Part shown: positions 1-8,956 of the stretch, piece after piece | Layout of the letters: each line of letters starts with the position of its first letter | How positions within the stretch are numbered: position 1 is the stretch's first letter | Source of the DNA: Petralouisia muris | GTDB lineage: Bacteria; Bacillota; Clostridia; Lachnospirales; Lachnospiraceae | Length of the DNA: 64,000 nt | Assembly: GCF_004793545.1 (NCBI RefSeq) | Contig: NZ_SRYA01000024.1 | Location: 1-64,000, forward strand | Direction: 5' to 3' | Notes under the pieces: model-generated | What the model was told of the DNA's origin: nothing | Database searches by the model: none | Seen by the model: the letters and a program-made list of their open reading frames with translations, nothing else | Made by a program: the position numbers and the translations under genes

Positions 1-5
1 TAATT

Positions 6-53
6 CCCCCATGAATGGGGGCTAGGGGGCTGAAGTGTCGAAGACACTTTTTT
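6..53 (+). terminator. Hairpin followed by intrinsic terminator of an upstream gene
   Basis: Bases 6-21 form a 7-bp inverted repeat (CCCCCAT / ATGGGGG). Bases 33-49 form a perfect 7-bp stem (AAGTGTC, loop GAA, GACACTT) running into six T residues (48-53). The second hairpin has the shape of a rho-independent terminator for a gene left of the window. The first hairpin could be an accessory stem, and its C-run could also pair with the G-run at 25-29. Confidence 0.6.
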
Positions 54-105
54 ATGCCTTAAAAGAAGGGCAAAGAAATTTCTTAAGACAGACTGAGAGT
101 TTCTA

Positions 106-134
106 TTGCATTTAGAGTGTGTTTCTGCTACAAT
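106..134 (+). promoter_or_regulatory. Sigma-A-type promoter of uvrBA
   Basis: TTGCAT (106-111) and TACAAT (129-134) are separated by 17 bases, and TGC directly before the -10 box makes it an extended -10. Transcription would start near base 141, leaving a leader of about 240 bases before uvrB. The LexA box lies right at the predicted start, which supports the assignment. Confidence 0.6.
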
Positions 135-140
135 AAATCA

Positions 141-152
141 GAACAGATGTTC
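141..152. promoter_or_regulatory. LexA (DinR-type) SOS box upstream of uvrB
   Basis: GAACAGATGTTC is a perfect GAAC-N4-GTTC palindrome, the core LexA operator of Firmicutes. It lies just downstream of the -10 box at 129-134, covering the predicted start, so LexA bound here would block uvrB-uvrA transcription until DNA damage. uvrB and uvrA are classic SOS genes, which agrees with the position. I saw no second box in the leader. Confidence 0.75.
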
Positions 153-270
153 ATGACAAAATTGAGGATAGGGCTTTTCCATGATAAAGAATTATGCTAT
201 TCTGTGGTACGTAGTACTCATATAGATTGCTTTGTATTGCGTAGTTAGAAAAATCAGTTTTAGTGACTTT

Positions 271-342
271 ATTCGTGTAATTGGCCTTTTCGCCCGCCGG
301 GAAGTTTCCATTACACGAATTTTCAGAAGAAATTACACGAAT
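271..342. repeat. Three copies of an 11-12 base motif in the uvrB leader
   Basis: ATTCGTGTAATT (271-282) is the exact reverse complement of AATTACACGAAT (331-342). A third copy, ATTACACGAAT, lies at 310-320. The two direct copies are 22 bases apart, about two helical turns. In RNA the first copy can pair with either of the other two, giving mutually exclusive stems of 11 or 12 bp just before the uvrB ribosome site. This could be an operator for a dimeric regulator or an alternative leader fold; no known site is recognised. Confidence 0.5.
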
Positions 343-380
343 TTACGGGCCAATAGGCATGATAGTAAGGAGGTATGTCT

Positions 381-2375
381 GTGGGAACAAAGCAAAAAAA
401 GTTTAAATTAGTGTCAGAATATAAGCCTACCGGAGACCAGCCGGAGGCAATTGAGGCGCTGGTGAAGGGATTCCGGGAGGGCAACCAATGCCAGACTTTA
501 CTAGGGGTTACGGGGTCTGGGAAGACTTTTACGATGGCGAATGTGATACAGGAACTGAATAAGCCAACCCTTATCATAGCGCATAATAAAACGCTGGCAG
601 CACAGCTGTATGGAGAATTCCGTGAATATTTCCCAGAGAACGCAGTGGAGTACTTTGTGTCCTACTACGATTACTACCAGCCCGAAGCCTACGTCCCATC
701 CACCGACACTTACATTGCCAAGGATTCTGCCATTAATGAAGAAATTGATAAACTCCGCCTGTCAGCCACAGCGGCATTGGCAGAGCGGGAAGATGTGATC
801 ATCATTTCCAGTGTATCCTGCATTTATGGACTGGGAAGTCCGGTGGATTATAAGAATATGATGTTGTCCTTACGGCCAGGTATGGAAAAGGATAGGGATG
901 ATGTGATTCGGAAGCTAATTGATATCCAGTACACAAGGAATGATATGGATTTCCACAGAGGAACCTTTCGGGTGCGGGGAGACGTGGTGGAAATCTTTCC
1001 CGCCAACTACGGCGAAACGGCAATTCGGGTGGAATTTTTTGGAGATGAAGTAGATCGTATTACGGAAATTGACGTGTTGACTGGGGAAATCAAGAGCCAG
1101 CTGGAGCATATGGCAGTATTTCCAGCTTCCCACTATGTAGTTGCCCCAGAGAAGATTCTGCGGGCAGCAGCAGAGATTGAAAAGGAAATGGAAGAACGGG
1201 TGAAATATTTTAAGGGAGAGGACAAGCTGTTGGAAGCTCAGCGGATTGCAGAGCGCACTAACTTTGATGTTGAAATGCTGAAGGAAACTGGATTCTGCAG
1301 CGGCATTGAGAATTATTCTCGCTATCTTTCCGGGCTGGAGCCGGGGGCGCCGCCCCATACGCTGATGGATTATTTTCCGGATGAATTTTTAATTATTGTG
1401 GACGAATCCCATATTACGATTCCTCAGGTGCGTGGGATGTATGCAGGGGATCAGTCCAGGAAAACCACGCTGGTGGATTATGGGTTCCGGCTGCCTTCTG
1501 CCAAGGATAACCGCCCTTTGAATTTTGGGGAATTTGAAAGCAAGATAGACCAGATGCTGTTTGTATCTGCCACTCCTAATGTTTATGAGAAAGAGCATGA
1601 ACTGCTTCGGACAGAACAGATTATCCGTCCCACAGGCTTGCTGGACCCTGAAATTGACGTTCGTCCGGTAGAAGGGCAGATTGATGATTTGATTGGCGAA
1701 GTGAATAAGGAAATTTCCAAAAAGAATAAAGTTCTGATTACCACCCTTACCAAGAGAATGGCGGAGGATTTGACGGATTATATGCGTGAAGTCGGTATCC
1801 GTGTCAAATATCTCCATTCTGATATAGATACGCTGGAGAGAGCAGAAATTATCCGGGATTTGCGCATGGATGTATTTGATGTGCTGGTGGGAATTAACTT
1901 GCTGCGGGAGGGGCTGGACATTCCTGAAATTACTCTTGTGGCAATTTTGGATGCGGACAAGGAAGGCTTCTTAAGGTCAGAGACTTCTCTGATTCAGACC
2001 ATCGGCCGTGCTGCCAGAAATTCCGAGGGTCATGTGATTATGTATGCAGACAGTATTACAGATTCTATGCGGGTTGCCATTGATGAGACAAATCGGAGAA
2101 GGGGCATTCAGCAGAAATACAATGAAGAACATGGAATTACCCCGGAGACCATCCGCAAATCCGTCCGTGATTTAATCAGCATTTCTAAGAAAGTTGCAAA
2201 AGAAGAGTATCAGTTCCAGAAAGATCCGGAATCTATGAGTAAGAAGGAATTGGAGAAGCTGATTGGAGAAATCCAGAAGAAAATGCAGGCAGCGGCGGCG
2301 GAACTGAATTTCGAGACAGCGGCAGAGCTGCGTGACAAGATGATAGAACTGAAAAAGAACCTGCGTGATATGTAG
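381..2375 (+). CDS. uvrB: UvrABC system protein B (excision nuclease helicase subunit)
   Basis: UvrB is the DNA-loading ATPase of nucleotide excision repair. It receives damaged DNA from UvrA, checks the lesion and recruits UvrC. The sequence has the Walker A motif [10 protein letters not shown] near residue 45, the [10 protein letters not shown] beta-hairpin that grips the lesion strand, helicase motifs including DESH and the QTIGRAARN motif VI, and a C-terminal UVR domain for UvrC contact. Its length of about 664 residues is normal. An ATG at 375 is only one base from the AAGGAGG site (367-373). The GTG at 381 has a seven-base gap and is the better start. It is followed by uvrA after 120 bases, and the pair is probably co-transcribed under LexA control. 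Confidence 0.97.
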   Translation: MGTKQKKFKLVSEYKPTGDQPEAIEALVKGFREGNQCQTLLGVTGSGKTFTMANVIQELNKPTLIIAHNKTLAAQLYGEFREYFPENAVEYFVSYYDYYQPEAYVPSTDTYIAKDSAINEEIDKLRLSATAALAEREDVIIISSVSCIYGLGSPVDYKNMMLSLRPGMEKDRDDVIRKLIDIQYTRNDMDFHRGTFRVRGDVVEIFPANYGETAIRVEFFGDEVDRITEIDVLTGEIKSQLEHMAVFPASHYVVAPEKILRAAAEIEKEMEERVKYFKGEDKLLEAQRIAERTNFDVEMLKETGFCSGIENYSRYLSGLEPGAPPHTLMDYFPDEFLIIVDESHITIPQVRGMYAGDQSRKTTLVDYGFRLPSAKDNRPLNFGEFESKIDQMLFVSATPNVYEKEHELLRTEQIIRPTGLLDPEIDVRPVEGQIDDLIGEVNKEISKKNKVLITTLTKRMAEDLTDYMREVGIRVKYLHSDIDTLERAEIIRDLRMDVFDVLVGINLLREGLDIPEITLVAILDADKEGFLRSETSLIQTIGRAARNSEGHVIMYADSITDSMRVAIDETNRRRGIQQKYNEEHGITPETIRKSVRDLISISKKVAKEEYQFQKDPESMSKKELEKLIGEIQKKMQAAAAELNFETAAELRDKMIELKKNLRDM

Positions 2376-2495
2376 CAGGCAGGTGTCTGGCAGGTGATTA
2401 AAAGTCACTCCAGCCGCCTGACCAGAGGAATTTATAAGTTATTTCTGAACAGTTCTTTGCTACGATTTTTATAAAGGAAAAGGAGTTTATGCAAA

Positions 2496-5333
2496 ATGGC
2501 AAAAGCAGAAAAACAGTATATTAAGATAAGAGGGGCCAGTGAACATAATCTGAAAAATCTGGATGTGGATATACCCAGAAATGAATTTGTGGTTCTGACC
2601 GGATTAAGCGGTTCCGGAAAATCATCCCTGGCATTTGATACCATTTACGCCGAAGGGCAGCGCAGGTATATGGAATCTCTGTCCTCTTATGCAAGACAAT
2701 TTTTGGGGCAGATGGAGAAGCCGGATGTGGAGAAGATTGAAGGGCTGTCTCCCGCTATTTCCATTGACCAGAAATCCACCAACCGCAACCCCAGATCTAC
2801 CGTGGGAACAGTGACGGAAATATATGATTACTTCCGTCTTTTGTATGCCAGAATCGGGATTCCCCACTGTCCTGTTTGCGGAAAAGAAATCAAAAAGCAG
2901 TCGGTGGATCAAATGGTGGATCAGATTTTATCCATGAAAGAAGGGACAAGGATTCAGCTTTTGGCGCCGGTAGTCCGGGGGCGGAAAGGGACTCATCAGA
3001 AATTGTTTGAGCAGGCTAAGCGCAGCGGTTATGTAAGGGTGCAGGTGGATGGAAATATTTATGACCTGACGGAAGAGATCCCCATGGATAAAAATATCAA
3101 GCACAACATAGAAATTGTGGTGGATCGGCTGGTGGTAAAGCCGGGAATAGAAAAGCGCCTGACAGATTCTGTAGAGAATGTGCTGGATCTGGCGGAGGGC
3201 CTGATGACCGTGGATGTGATAGGGGGAGAACCGGTGAATTTTTCCCAGAGCTTTTCCTGTCCAGACTGCGGCGTCAGCATTGATGAGATTGAACCCAGAA
3301 GTTTTTCTTTCAATAATCCTTTTGGTGCATGTCCCGATTGTTTCGGGTTGGGATATAAGATGGAATTTGATGTGGATTTGATGATACCGGATAAGTCTTT
3401 AAGCATTGCAGAAGGGGCAATCCAGGTGACAGGATGGCAGTCCAGTACAGATAAAGGCAGTTTTACCAATGCCATTTTAAAGGCTTTGGCGCAGGAGTAT
3501 CAGTTTGATTTGAATACTCCTTATGAAGAATTGCCGAAAAAGATTCAGAATATCCTGATTAATGGCACAGGGGGAAAAGAAGTAAAAGTTCATTATAAGG
3601 GACAGCGTGGAGAAGGAGTTTACGACGTGGCCTTTGAAGGCCTTGTGCGGAATGTACAGCGTCGTTATCGGGAAACCGGCTCGGATACCATGAAGCAGGA
3701 ATATGAATCTTTTATGCGGGTAACGCCCTGTAAAACCTGCGGCGGCCAGCGTTTGAAAAAAGAAGCGTTGGCAGTTACCGTATCCGGAAAAAATATCTAT
3801 GAGGTAACTTCCCTGTCCATTTGGAAGCTGCAGAAGTTTCTTGCAGAAATGGAATTGACCAGGCAGCAGAAGCTGATTGGCGCACAGATTTTGAAAGAAA
3901 TCTGCGCCAGAGTGGGATTTTTGGTGGATGTAGGCCTGGAATACCTGACCCTGTCTAGGGCCACCGGAACCCTTTCCGGCGGAGAAGCACAGAGAATCCG
4001 GCTGGCTACCCAGATAGGCTCCGGGCTGGTGGGCGTGGCCTACATTCTGGATGAACCCAGCATTGGCCTGCACCAGAGAGATAATGACAAGTTATTGAAC
4101 ACCCTGAGGAACCTGAGAAATCTGGGTAATACGCTGATTGTGGTAGAGCATGACGAGGATACCATGTTTGCAGCAGACCATATTGTGGATATCGGACCTG
4201 GAGCCGGAGAACATGGTGGACAACTGGTGGCCCAGGGAACCGCCAAAGAGATTATGAAAAGTGAGAATTCCATCACGGGAGCGTATTTAAGCGGCAGAAT
4301 CAAAATCCCTGTTCCGAAAACGAGAAGAAAGCCTACCGGGTTTTTGAAAATTAAGGGAGCTCAGGAGAATAATCTGCAGAATATTAATGTGGATCTTCCT
4401 TTGGGGATAATGACCTGTATTACAGGGGTTTCTGGTTCCGGCAAATCATCCTTAACTAATGAGATTCTCTATAAGCGGCTGGCCAGAGATCTGAATCGGG
4501 CCAGGACGATTCCGGGAAAGCACAAATCCATTCAGGGTCTGGAACAGTTAGACAAAGTGATTGATATTGATCAGTCCCCCATCGGGCGGACGCCCCGATC
4601 AAATCCTGCAACTTATACCGGAGTGTTTGATCAGATCAGAGATTTATTTGCAGCCACTCCGGATGCAAAGGCGAAAGGATATGCCAAAGGGAGATTCAGC
4701 TTTAATGTGAAGGGCGGCCGCTGTGAGGCGTGTTCCGGAGATGGTATCCTGAAAATAGAGATGCACTTTTTGCCAGATGTGTATGTGCCCTGTGAAGTTT
4801 GCGGCGGCAAACGGTACAACCGGGAAACTCTGGAAGTGAAATATAAGGGAAAAAGCATTTATGATGTATTGGATATGACGGTGGAAGAGGCATTGGAATT
4901 TTTTGAAAATGTTCCCGCCATCCGGCGCAAAATTGAAACCTTGTATGATGTGGGGCTTTCTTACATTAAGCTGGGACAGCCATCCACTACGTTATCCGGC
5001 GGGGAAGCTCAGCGAATCAAACTGGCTACGGAACTGAGCAAACGCAGTACAGGGAAAACAATTTACATTTTGGATGAACCTACGACAGGGCTGCATTTTG
5101 CCGATGTGCATAAGCTGACGGAGATATTGCAGCGTCTGGCAGAGGGAGGCAACACGGTTGTGGTAATTGAGCACAATCTGGATGTAATAAAGACTGCCGA
5201 TTATATTATTGATATGGGGCCGGAAGGCGGAGATGGAGGCGGCATGGTGATTGCCCAAGGGACGCCAGAGGAGGTTGCACAGGCAGAAGAATCCTATACC
5301 GGGCAATATATCAGAAAGTATTTGGAAAAGTAG
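2496..5333 (+). CDS. uvrA: UvrABC system protein A (damage-sensing ABC ATPase)
   Basis: UvrA dimerises, scans DNA for distortions and hands the site to UvrB. The 945-residue protein has two ABC ATPase modules, each with an interrupted nucleotide-binding domain. Walker A motifs are [12 protein letters not shown] near the N-terminus and [12 protein letters not shown] near residue 645. ABC signatures LSGGEAQRI occur twice. Zinc-finger cysteine pairs [19 protein letters not shown] and CEVCGG are all present. The start ATG follows AAGGAG (2479-2484) at a slightly long spacing. It is the second gene of the uvrBA unit. Nothing unusual was seen. Confidence 0.97.
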   Translation: MAKAEKQYIKIRGASEHNLKNLDVDIPRNEFVVLTGLSGSGKSSLAFDTIYAEGQRRYMESLSSYARQFLGQMEKPDVEKIEGLSPAISIDQKSTNRNPRSTVGTVTEIYDYFRLLYARIGIPHCPVCGKEIKKQSVDQMVDQILSMKEGTRIQLLAPVVRGRKGTHQKLFEQAKRSGYVRVQVDGNIYDLTEEIPMDKNIKHNIEIVVDRLVVKPGIEKRLTDSVENVLDLAEGLMTVDVIGGEPVNFSQSFSCPDCGVSIDEIEPRSFSFNNPFGACPDCFGLGYKMEFDVDLMIPDKSLSIAEGAIQVTGWQSSTDKGSFTNAILKALAQEYQFDLNTPYEELPKKIQNILINGTGGKEVKVHYKGQRGEGVYDVAFEGLVRNVQRRYRETGSDTMKQEYESFMRVTPCKTCGGQRLKKEALAVTVSGKNIYEVTSLSIWKLQKFLAEMELTRQQKLIGAQILKEICARVGFLVDVGLEYLTLSRATGTLSGGEAQRIRLATQIGSGLVGVAYILDEPSIGLHQRDNDKLLNTLRNLRNLGNTLIVVEHDEDTMFAADHIVDIGPGAGEHGGQLVAQGTAKEIMKSENSITGAYLSGRIKIPVPKTRRKPTGFLKIKGAQENNLQNINVDLPLGIMTCITGVSGSGKSSLTNEILYKRLARDLNRARTIPGKHKSIQGLEQLDKVIDIDQSPIGRTPRSNPATYTGVFDQIRDLFAATPDAKAKGYAKGRFSFNVKGGRCEACSGDGILKIEMHFLPDVYVPCEVCGGKRYNRETLEVKYKGKSIYDVLDMTVEEALEFFENVPAIRRKIETLYDVGLSYIKLGQPSTTLSGGEAQRIKLATELSKRSTGKTIYILDEPTTGLHFADVHKLTEILQRLAEGGNTVVVIEHNLDVIKTADYIIDMGPEGGDGGGMVIAQGTPEEVAQAEESYTGQYIRKYLEK

Positions 5334-5389
5334 GAACATCTGGTAATTTTCACTGTGTGCATAGCTAGTCGCCGAAAGATATAAAAGGA

Positions 5390-5415
5390 GGCTGCCCGGA
5401 TGGACAGCCTTAATT
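5390..5415 (+). terminator. Possible weak terminator after uvrA
   Basis: GGCTGCCC (5390-5397) pairs with GGACAGCC (5402-5409) with one mismatch and a GGAT loop. It is followed by the weak T-rich tail TTAATTT. The position after uvrA suits a terminator, but the short U-tract makes this uncertain. Confidence 0.4.
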
Positions 5416-5425
5416 TCGGGGAGTA

Positions 5426-5452
5426 CTTCCTGAATTCTAAGAATTCAGGAAG
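5426..5452. repeat. Perfect 12-bp inverted repeat with 3-base spacer
   Basis: CTTCCTGAATTC (5426-5437) and GAATTCAGGAAG (5441-5452) are exact reverse complements separated by TAA. No T-run follows, so it is a poor intrinsic terminator. It may be a protein-binding palindrome or a boundary hairpin between the uvrBA and mbl units. Confidence 0.6.
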
Positions 5453-5640
5453 CATGAGTTATGAAAAATTATATTAGCTTGTTAGCTAGTACAGGTATTA
5501 GTATATCTATAGAATGTGACAGATATGTGAAAAAAGCGGAAAAAGTTTAGAAAAAGTATAAAAATTTCATAAACTTTGATAAGGAAATCCATGGAAAAGG
5601 TTAATAATAGACGTTTTTTTATATTTTAGAAAAAAATGCT

Positions 5641-5668
5641 TTGAAAATTCGCCATGATTGTATATAAT
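5641..5668 (+). promoter_or_regulatory. Sigma-A-type promoter of the mbl-flagellar unit
   Basis: TTGAAA (5641-5646) and TATAAT (5663-5668) are 16 bases apart in an AT-rich region. Transcription would begin near 5675, about 70 bases before mbl. Confidence 0.6.
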
Positions 5669-5742
5669 GTATATGTATATGGAAAAATAGAGTTATTATG
5701 TTTCATAATATTCAGATAGAGAAATGAAAGGGGAACCAAACG

Positions 5743-6735
5743 ATGGCGACAGATATTGGAATTGACCTGGGAACCGCAAGTATCCTTGTATATATAAAAG
5801 GAAAGGGCGTTGTATTAAAAGAACCCTCAGTGGTAGCATTTGATCGAGATACCAACAAGATAAAAGCAATTGGTGAAGAAGCGCGTTTGATGCTGGGAAG
5901 GACGCCGGGAAACATTGTTGCAGTACGACCTTTGCGTCAAGGGGTTATTTCTGACTACACAGTGACCGAAAAAATGTTAAAGTACTTTATTCAGAAAGCT
6001 CTGGGTAAGAAAAGCTTCCGTAAGCCCAGAATCAGCGTATGCGTACCCAGCGGCGTAACAGAAGTAGAGAAGAAGGCAGTGGAGGACGCTACTTATCAGG
6101 CAGGAGCAAGGGAAGTTTCTATTATAGAGGAACCCATTGCGGCGGCAATCGGCGCAGGCGTGGACATATCCAAGCCCTGCGGCAATATGATAGTGGATAT
6201 TGGAGGAGGAACTGCTGATATTGCAGTGATTTCTTTGGGAGGAACTGTGGTAAGTACTTCCATTAAGATTGCCGGGGATGATTTTGACGAGGCAATTGTC
6301 CGATATATGAGGAAGAAGCATAATCTTCTGATTGGTGAGAGAACTGCTGAGGATATTAAGATTAAGATAGGAACCTGTTTCCCGCTGGCCCAGAATGATA
6401 CCATGGATGTGCGGGGACGTAACCTTGTAACAGGACTTCCTAAGACAGTTTCTGTATCTTCCGAGGAAACAGAAGAAGCATTGAGGGAAGCGACGCTTCA
6501 GATTGTGGAAGCCGTACACAGCGTATTGGAGAAGACGCCGCCGGAATTGGCGGCAGACGTGGCAGACCGGGGAATTATCCTGACTGGCGGCGGCGCATTG
6601 CTTCGGGGGCTGGAAGAGCTGATTGAGGACAGAACAGGGATCAACACTATGACGGCGGAAGAACCGATGACCTGTGTTGCCATCGGAACCGGTAAATATG
6701 TGGAGTTCTTATCCGGCAAGCCTTTGGAGGATTAG
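5743..6735 (+). CDS. mbl: MreB/Mbl-family actin-like rod-shape protein
   Basis: This is a bacterial actin that forms membrane-bound filaments and guides lateral wall synthesis. The 330-residue length is typical. The actin-fold motifs are visible: phosphate 1 (IGIDLGTASILVY, start), phosphate 2 (DIGGGTADIAVI, middle) and the adenosine motif (LTGGGALLRGLEEL, C-terminal). It is called Mbl rather than MreB because mreC and mreD are absent and it is followed by two flagellar rod-type proteins, the same order as Bacillus mbl-flhO-flhP. The ribosome site GAAAGGGG lies before the ATG. MreB and MreBH are close relatives, so the exact paralogue name is an inference from context. Confidence 0.9.
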   Translation: MATDIGIDLGTASILVYIKGKGVVLKEPSVVAFDRDTNKIKAIGEEARLMLGRTPGNIVAVRPLRQGVISDYTVTEKMLKYFIQKALGKKSFRKPRISVCVPSGVTEVEKKAVEDATYQAGAREVSIIEEPIAAAIGAGVDISKPCGNMIVDIGGGTADIAVISLGGTVVSTSIKIAGDDFDEAIVRYMRKKHNLLIGERTAEDIKIKIGTCFPLAQNDTMDVRGRNLVTGLPKTVSVSSEETEEALREATLQIVEAVHSVLEKTPPELAADVADRGIILTGGGALLRGLEELIEDRTGINTMTAEEPMTCVAIGTGKYVEFLSGKPLED

Positions 6736-6863
6736 GCGGCAGCAGGCTTTCTGAAAGAATACTTCAGGTTGGGGGCAGATGGAATTTCAGGAACAAGACA
6801 TGAAATAATATAATAATATATAAGGGAAGGCATAAGTGATTTAGCAACAAAGGAGCAGGAAAT

Positions 6864-7664
6864 ATGGTAAAAGGATTATATACTGCGTATACAGGGATGT
6901 TGAACCAGCAGAATAGGTTGGATGTGCTGACTAACAATCTGGCAAATTCTGCTACGAACGGATTCAAAAAAGAAGGGTCGACTTCGCAGTCCTTCGATGA
7001 GACTTTGGCAATTAAGATTAAGGATACCTCTGCTATGAGCATTCCCAGAGGTTTAGGCGATGTAAGCCTGGGGGTTAAGATTGGAGAATGTTATACGGAT
7101 TACGGGCAGGGATCTTTCCGTGTCACAGACAACGTCTATGATTTTGCACTGGATGGAGATGGCTTTTTTGCGATTTCCTTCACTAATAAAGCTGGTGAGA
7201 CTTCCGTAAAGTATACCAGGGATGGCGCTTTTACCGTCAACAGAGAAGGATATCTGATGACGAAGGATGGAGACTTCGTACTGAATCAGGCGGCAGCTCA
7301 GGCAGGCAATCCGGGGCAGGCCGGATACATACAGATTGATCCCAATGTAGAATTAAAAGTAGATGAGAATGGTAACCTCTATCAGAATAATCAGTTGGTA
7401 GGGCAGGTTGGAGTTGTTGATTTTGCAGATTATAATTATCTGGCAAAATATGGTGAAAATATGTATGATCTGGTGGAAGGCGGTCAGGTGCAGGCGTCTG
7501 ACGCGCAGGTAATACAGGGAACCCTGGAGATGTCCAATGTGAATGTAGTTTCTGAAATGGTGGAAATGATTACTATTTCCAGAGCATACGAGACAAATCA
7601 GAAGATTATCCAGTCCATAGATGAAACACTTGAAAAGGCTGTAAATAACATCGGCAAAGCATAG
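6864..7664 (+). CDS. Flagellar rod/hook-basal body protein (FlhO/FlgF-like)
   Basis: This is a structural protein of the flagellar rod, exported through the flagellar type III apparatus. The N-terminus (MVKGLYTAYTGMLNQQNRLD, then LTNNLANSATNGFKKE) is the conserved rod/hook leader. The C-terminus (EMVEMITISRAYETNQKIIQ) is the coiled FlgG/FlgE-type tail, and both pair in the assembled rod. The 266-residue length fits FlgF/FlgG. It has a good AAAGGAG ribosome site. It is directly followed by a paralogue, as in the Bacillus flhO-flhP pair. No sigma-D-type flagellar promoter was recognised before it, so it may be read from the mbl promoter. Confidence 0.88.
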   Translation: MVKGLYTAYTGMLNQQNRLDVLTNNLANSATNGFKKEGSTSQSFDETLAIKIKDTSAMSIPRGLGDVSLGVKIGECYTDYGQGSFRVTDNVYDFALDGDGFFAISFTNKAGETSVKYTRDGAFTVNREGYLMTKDGDFVLNQAAAQAGNPGQAGYIQIDPNVELKVDENGNLYQNNQLVGQVGVVDFADYNYLAKYGENMYDLVEGGQVQASDAQVIQGTLEMSNVNVVSEMVEMITISRAYETNQKIIQSIDETLEKAVNNIGKA

Positions 7665-7682
7665 GAAGGAGCGGAATAAGTT

Positions 7683-8498
7683 ATGATGAGATCTTTGTGG
7701 TCGGCAGCATCCGGCATGATTTCCCAACAGACGGCTGTGGACACCATTGCCCATAACCTGTCCAACGTAAACACAACAGGATATAAAACTGAGAAAACAG
7801 AATTTAAATCCCTTTTATATCAAACATTACAGACAAGAACCACCACTGCAAACGGAGAGAACAAACCCATCTCTGCACAGGTAGGACTGGGTACCAGGGT
7901 TGCTTCCATAACCTCTAATTTTACCCAGGGTTCTATGCTTTCCAGTGAGAGCTTTACTTCTATGGCGATTGCCGGGGACGGATTCTTTTCCGTAAGAGGA
8001 GCTGACGGAAATACATACTATACCAGGAACGGGGATTTTAAATTGAGCGTGGGAAACAATGGCGATCTGACATTGGTGACAGCGGACGGGTATCCTGTGC
8101 TTGATTCCGAGGGAAATCCCATTACCATGCCAGGGGATGTAAGCAGCAGTAAGATACAGGTGTCAACGGAAGGTGCATTTGGATATCTGGACGGCAACGG
8201 GAATTTTGTCAATGTGGCAAACATCGGATTGTACCAGTTCAGCAACCCGGCAGGTCTTGAGAAATTGTCCAACAGCCTTCTGGCAGTGACGGATGCTTCT
8301 GGAGAGGCATTGAATGAAGCCAATACTGCTAATCTGATCCGAAGTGAAGTGCGTCAGAAATATGTGGAAGGCTCCAACGTACAGGTTGCAGATGAGATGG
8401 TTAATCTGATTGTGGCTCAAAGAGCCTATGAGATGAATTCCAAGGCGATTCAGGCCGCGGACGATATGCTGGGCCAGGCAAACCAATTGAAGCGGTAA
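7683..8498 (+). CDS. Flagellar rod protein (FlhP/FlgG-like)
   Basis: This is the second rod/hook-family protein, 271 residues and a paralogue of the preceding gene. The N-terminal motif SLWSAASGMISQQTAVDTIA plus HNLSNVNTTGYKTEK and the C-terminal motif DEMVNLIVAQRAYEMNSKAI are FlgG hallmarks. The start ATG at 7683 follows GGAG by about eleven bases, and the adjacent ATG at 7686 is an alternative. It starts 18 bases after its neighbour, so the two are co-transcribed. It probably forms the distal rod, with its neighbour proximal; the assignment between FlgF and FlgG is by order only. Confidence 0.88.
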   Translation: MMRSLWSAASGMISQQTAVDTIAHNLSNVNTTGYKTEKTEFKSLLYQTLQTRTTTANGENKPISAQVGLGTRVASITSNFTQGSMLSSESFTSMAIAGDGFFSVRGADGNTYYTRNGDFKLSVGNNGDLTLVTADGYPVLDSEGNPITMPGDVSSSKIQVSTEGAFGYLDGNGNFVNVANIGLYQFSNPAGLEKLSNSLLAVTDASGEALNEANTANLIRSEVRQKYVEGSNVQVADEMVNLIVAQRAYEMNSKAIQAADDMLGQANQLKR

Positions 8499-8536
8499 AA
8501 GCTGTAATCCAGTGATTCAGGTAGAGCAATGGAAAT

Positions 8537-8566
8537 GCTGATCCTGCCGTGAGGCGGCAAATCAGC
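8537..8566 (+). other. Hairpin in the leader of the rod-binding protein gene
   Basis: GCTGAT (8537-8542) pairs with ATCAGC (8561-8566). Inside it GCCG (8546-8549) pairs with CGGC (8555-8558), closing a TGAGG loop. It ends just before the ribosome site of the next gene and has no T-run, so a translation- or stability-related stem is more likely than a terminator. Confidence 0.4.
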
Positions 8567-8592
8567 GGAAACGATAAGAAAGAAGGATGGCT

Positions 8593-8952
8593 ATGAGTCT
8601 TGATTTAAATTCAATTAGCTCAAATTATAGTAATTATAATACGGATACTGCATCCACTTCTACAAGTAAATTGGAAGAAACATTGAAATCCGATTTATCA
8701 ACCGCCACAGACGATGAACTGATGGAGGTGTGCAAGGATTTTGAATCATATTTTATTGAGCAGATGTTTAAAGCAATGCAGAGAATGGTTCCGGAATCAG
8801 AGGACAACGTTTCAGCCTCTACGAAGCAGCTTCAGGATTATTACAAAGAACAGATGAACCAGTCTTTTGCAGAACAGGCTTCGGAAAGCGGCGGACTGGG
8901 CATAGCCCAGATCCTTTATGAGCAGATGAAACGTAATTACGGTATGGAGTAA
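8593..8952 (+). CDS. FlgJ-type rod-binding protein, rod-binding domain only
   Basis: This small protein resembles the N-terminal rod-binding/capping domain of FlgJ. The conserved core CKDFESYFIEQMFKAMQRMV and the later GLGIAQILYEQM identify it. It lacks the C-terminal muramidase domain of proteobacterial FlgJ, as is usual in Firmicutes. The first 35 residues are Ser/Thr/Asn rich. An ATG at 8587 directly abuts the AGAAGG ribosome site. The ATG at 8593, six bases away, is the likelier start and gives 119 residues. It closes the flagellar part of the operon and ends four bases before recD2. Confidence 0.8.
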   Translation: MSLDLNSISSNYSNYNTDTASTSTSKLEETLKSDLSTATDDELMEVCKDFESYFIEQMFKAMQRMVPESEDNVSASTKQLQDYYKEQMNQSFAEQASESGGLGIAQILYEQMKRNYGME

Positions 8953-8956
8953 CGCT

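Larger units (their letters stand above)
5334..5742. other. 409-base intergenic region between uvrA and mbl
   Basis: No coding sequence is visible. It holds a weak terminator-like hairpin after uvrA, a perfect 12-bp inverted repeat at 5426-5452, and a very AT-rich leader with the mbl promoter at 5641-5668. Bases 5460-5640 show nothing else I can name. Confidence 0.5.

Noticed and set aside
181-225. Short frame ATG...TAG of 14 codons in the uvrB leader
   Set aside because: The GAGG upstream is too far for a good ribosome site and there is no regulatory codon run. It is not called as a leader peptide.
6736-6863. Sigma-D flagellar promoter before the rod genes
   Set aside because: No TAAA-N15-GCCGATAA-like sequence found, only an AT-rich stretch.
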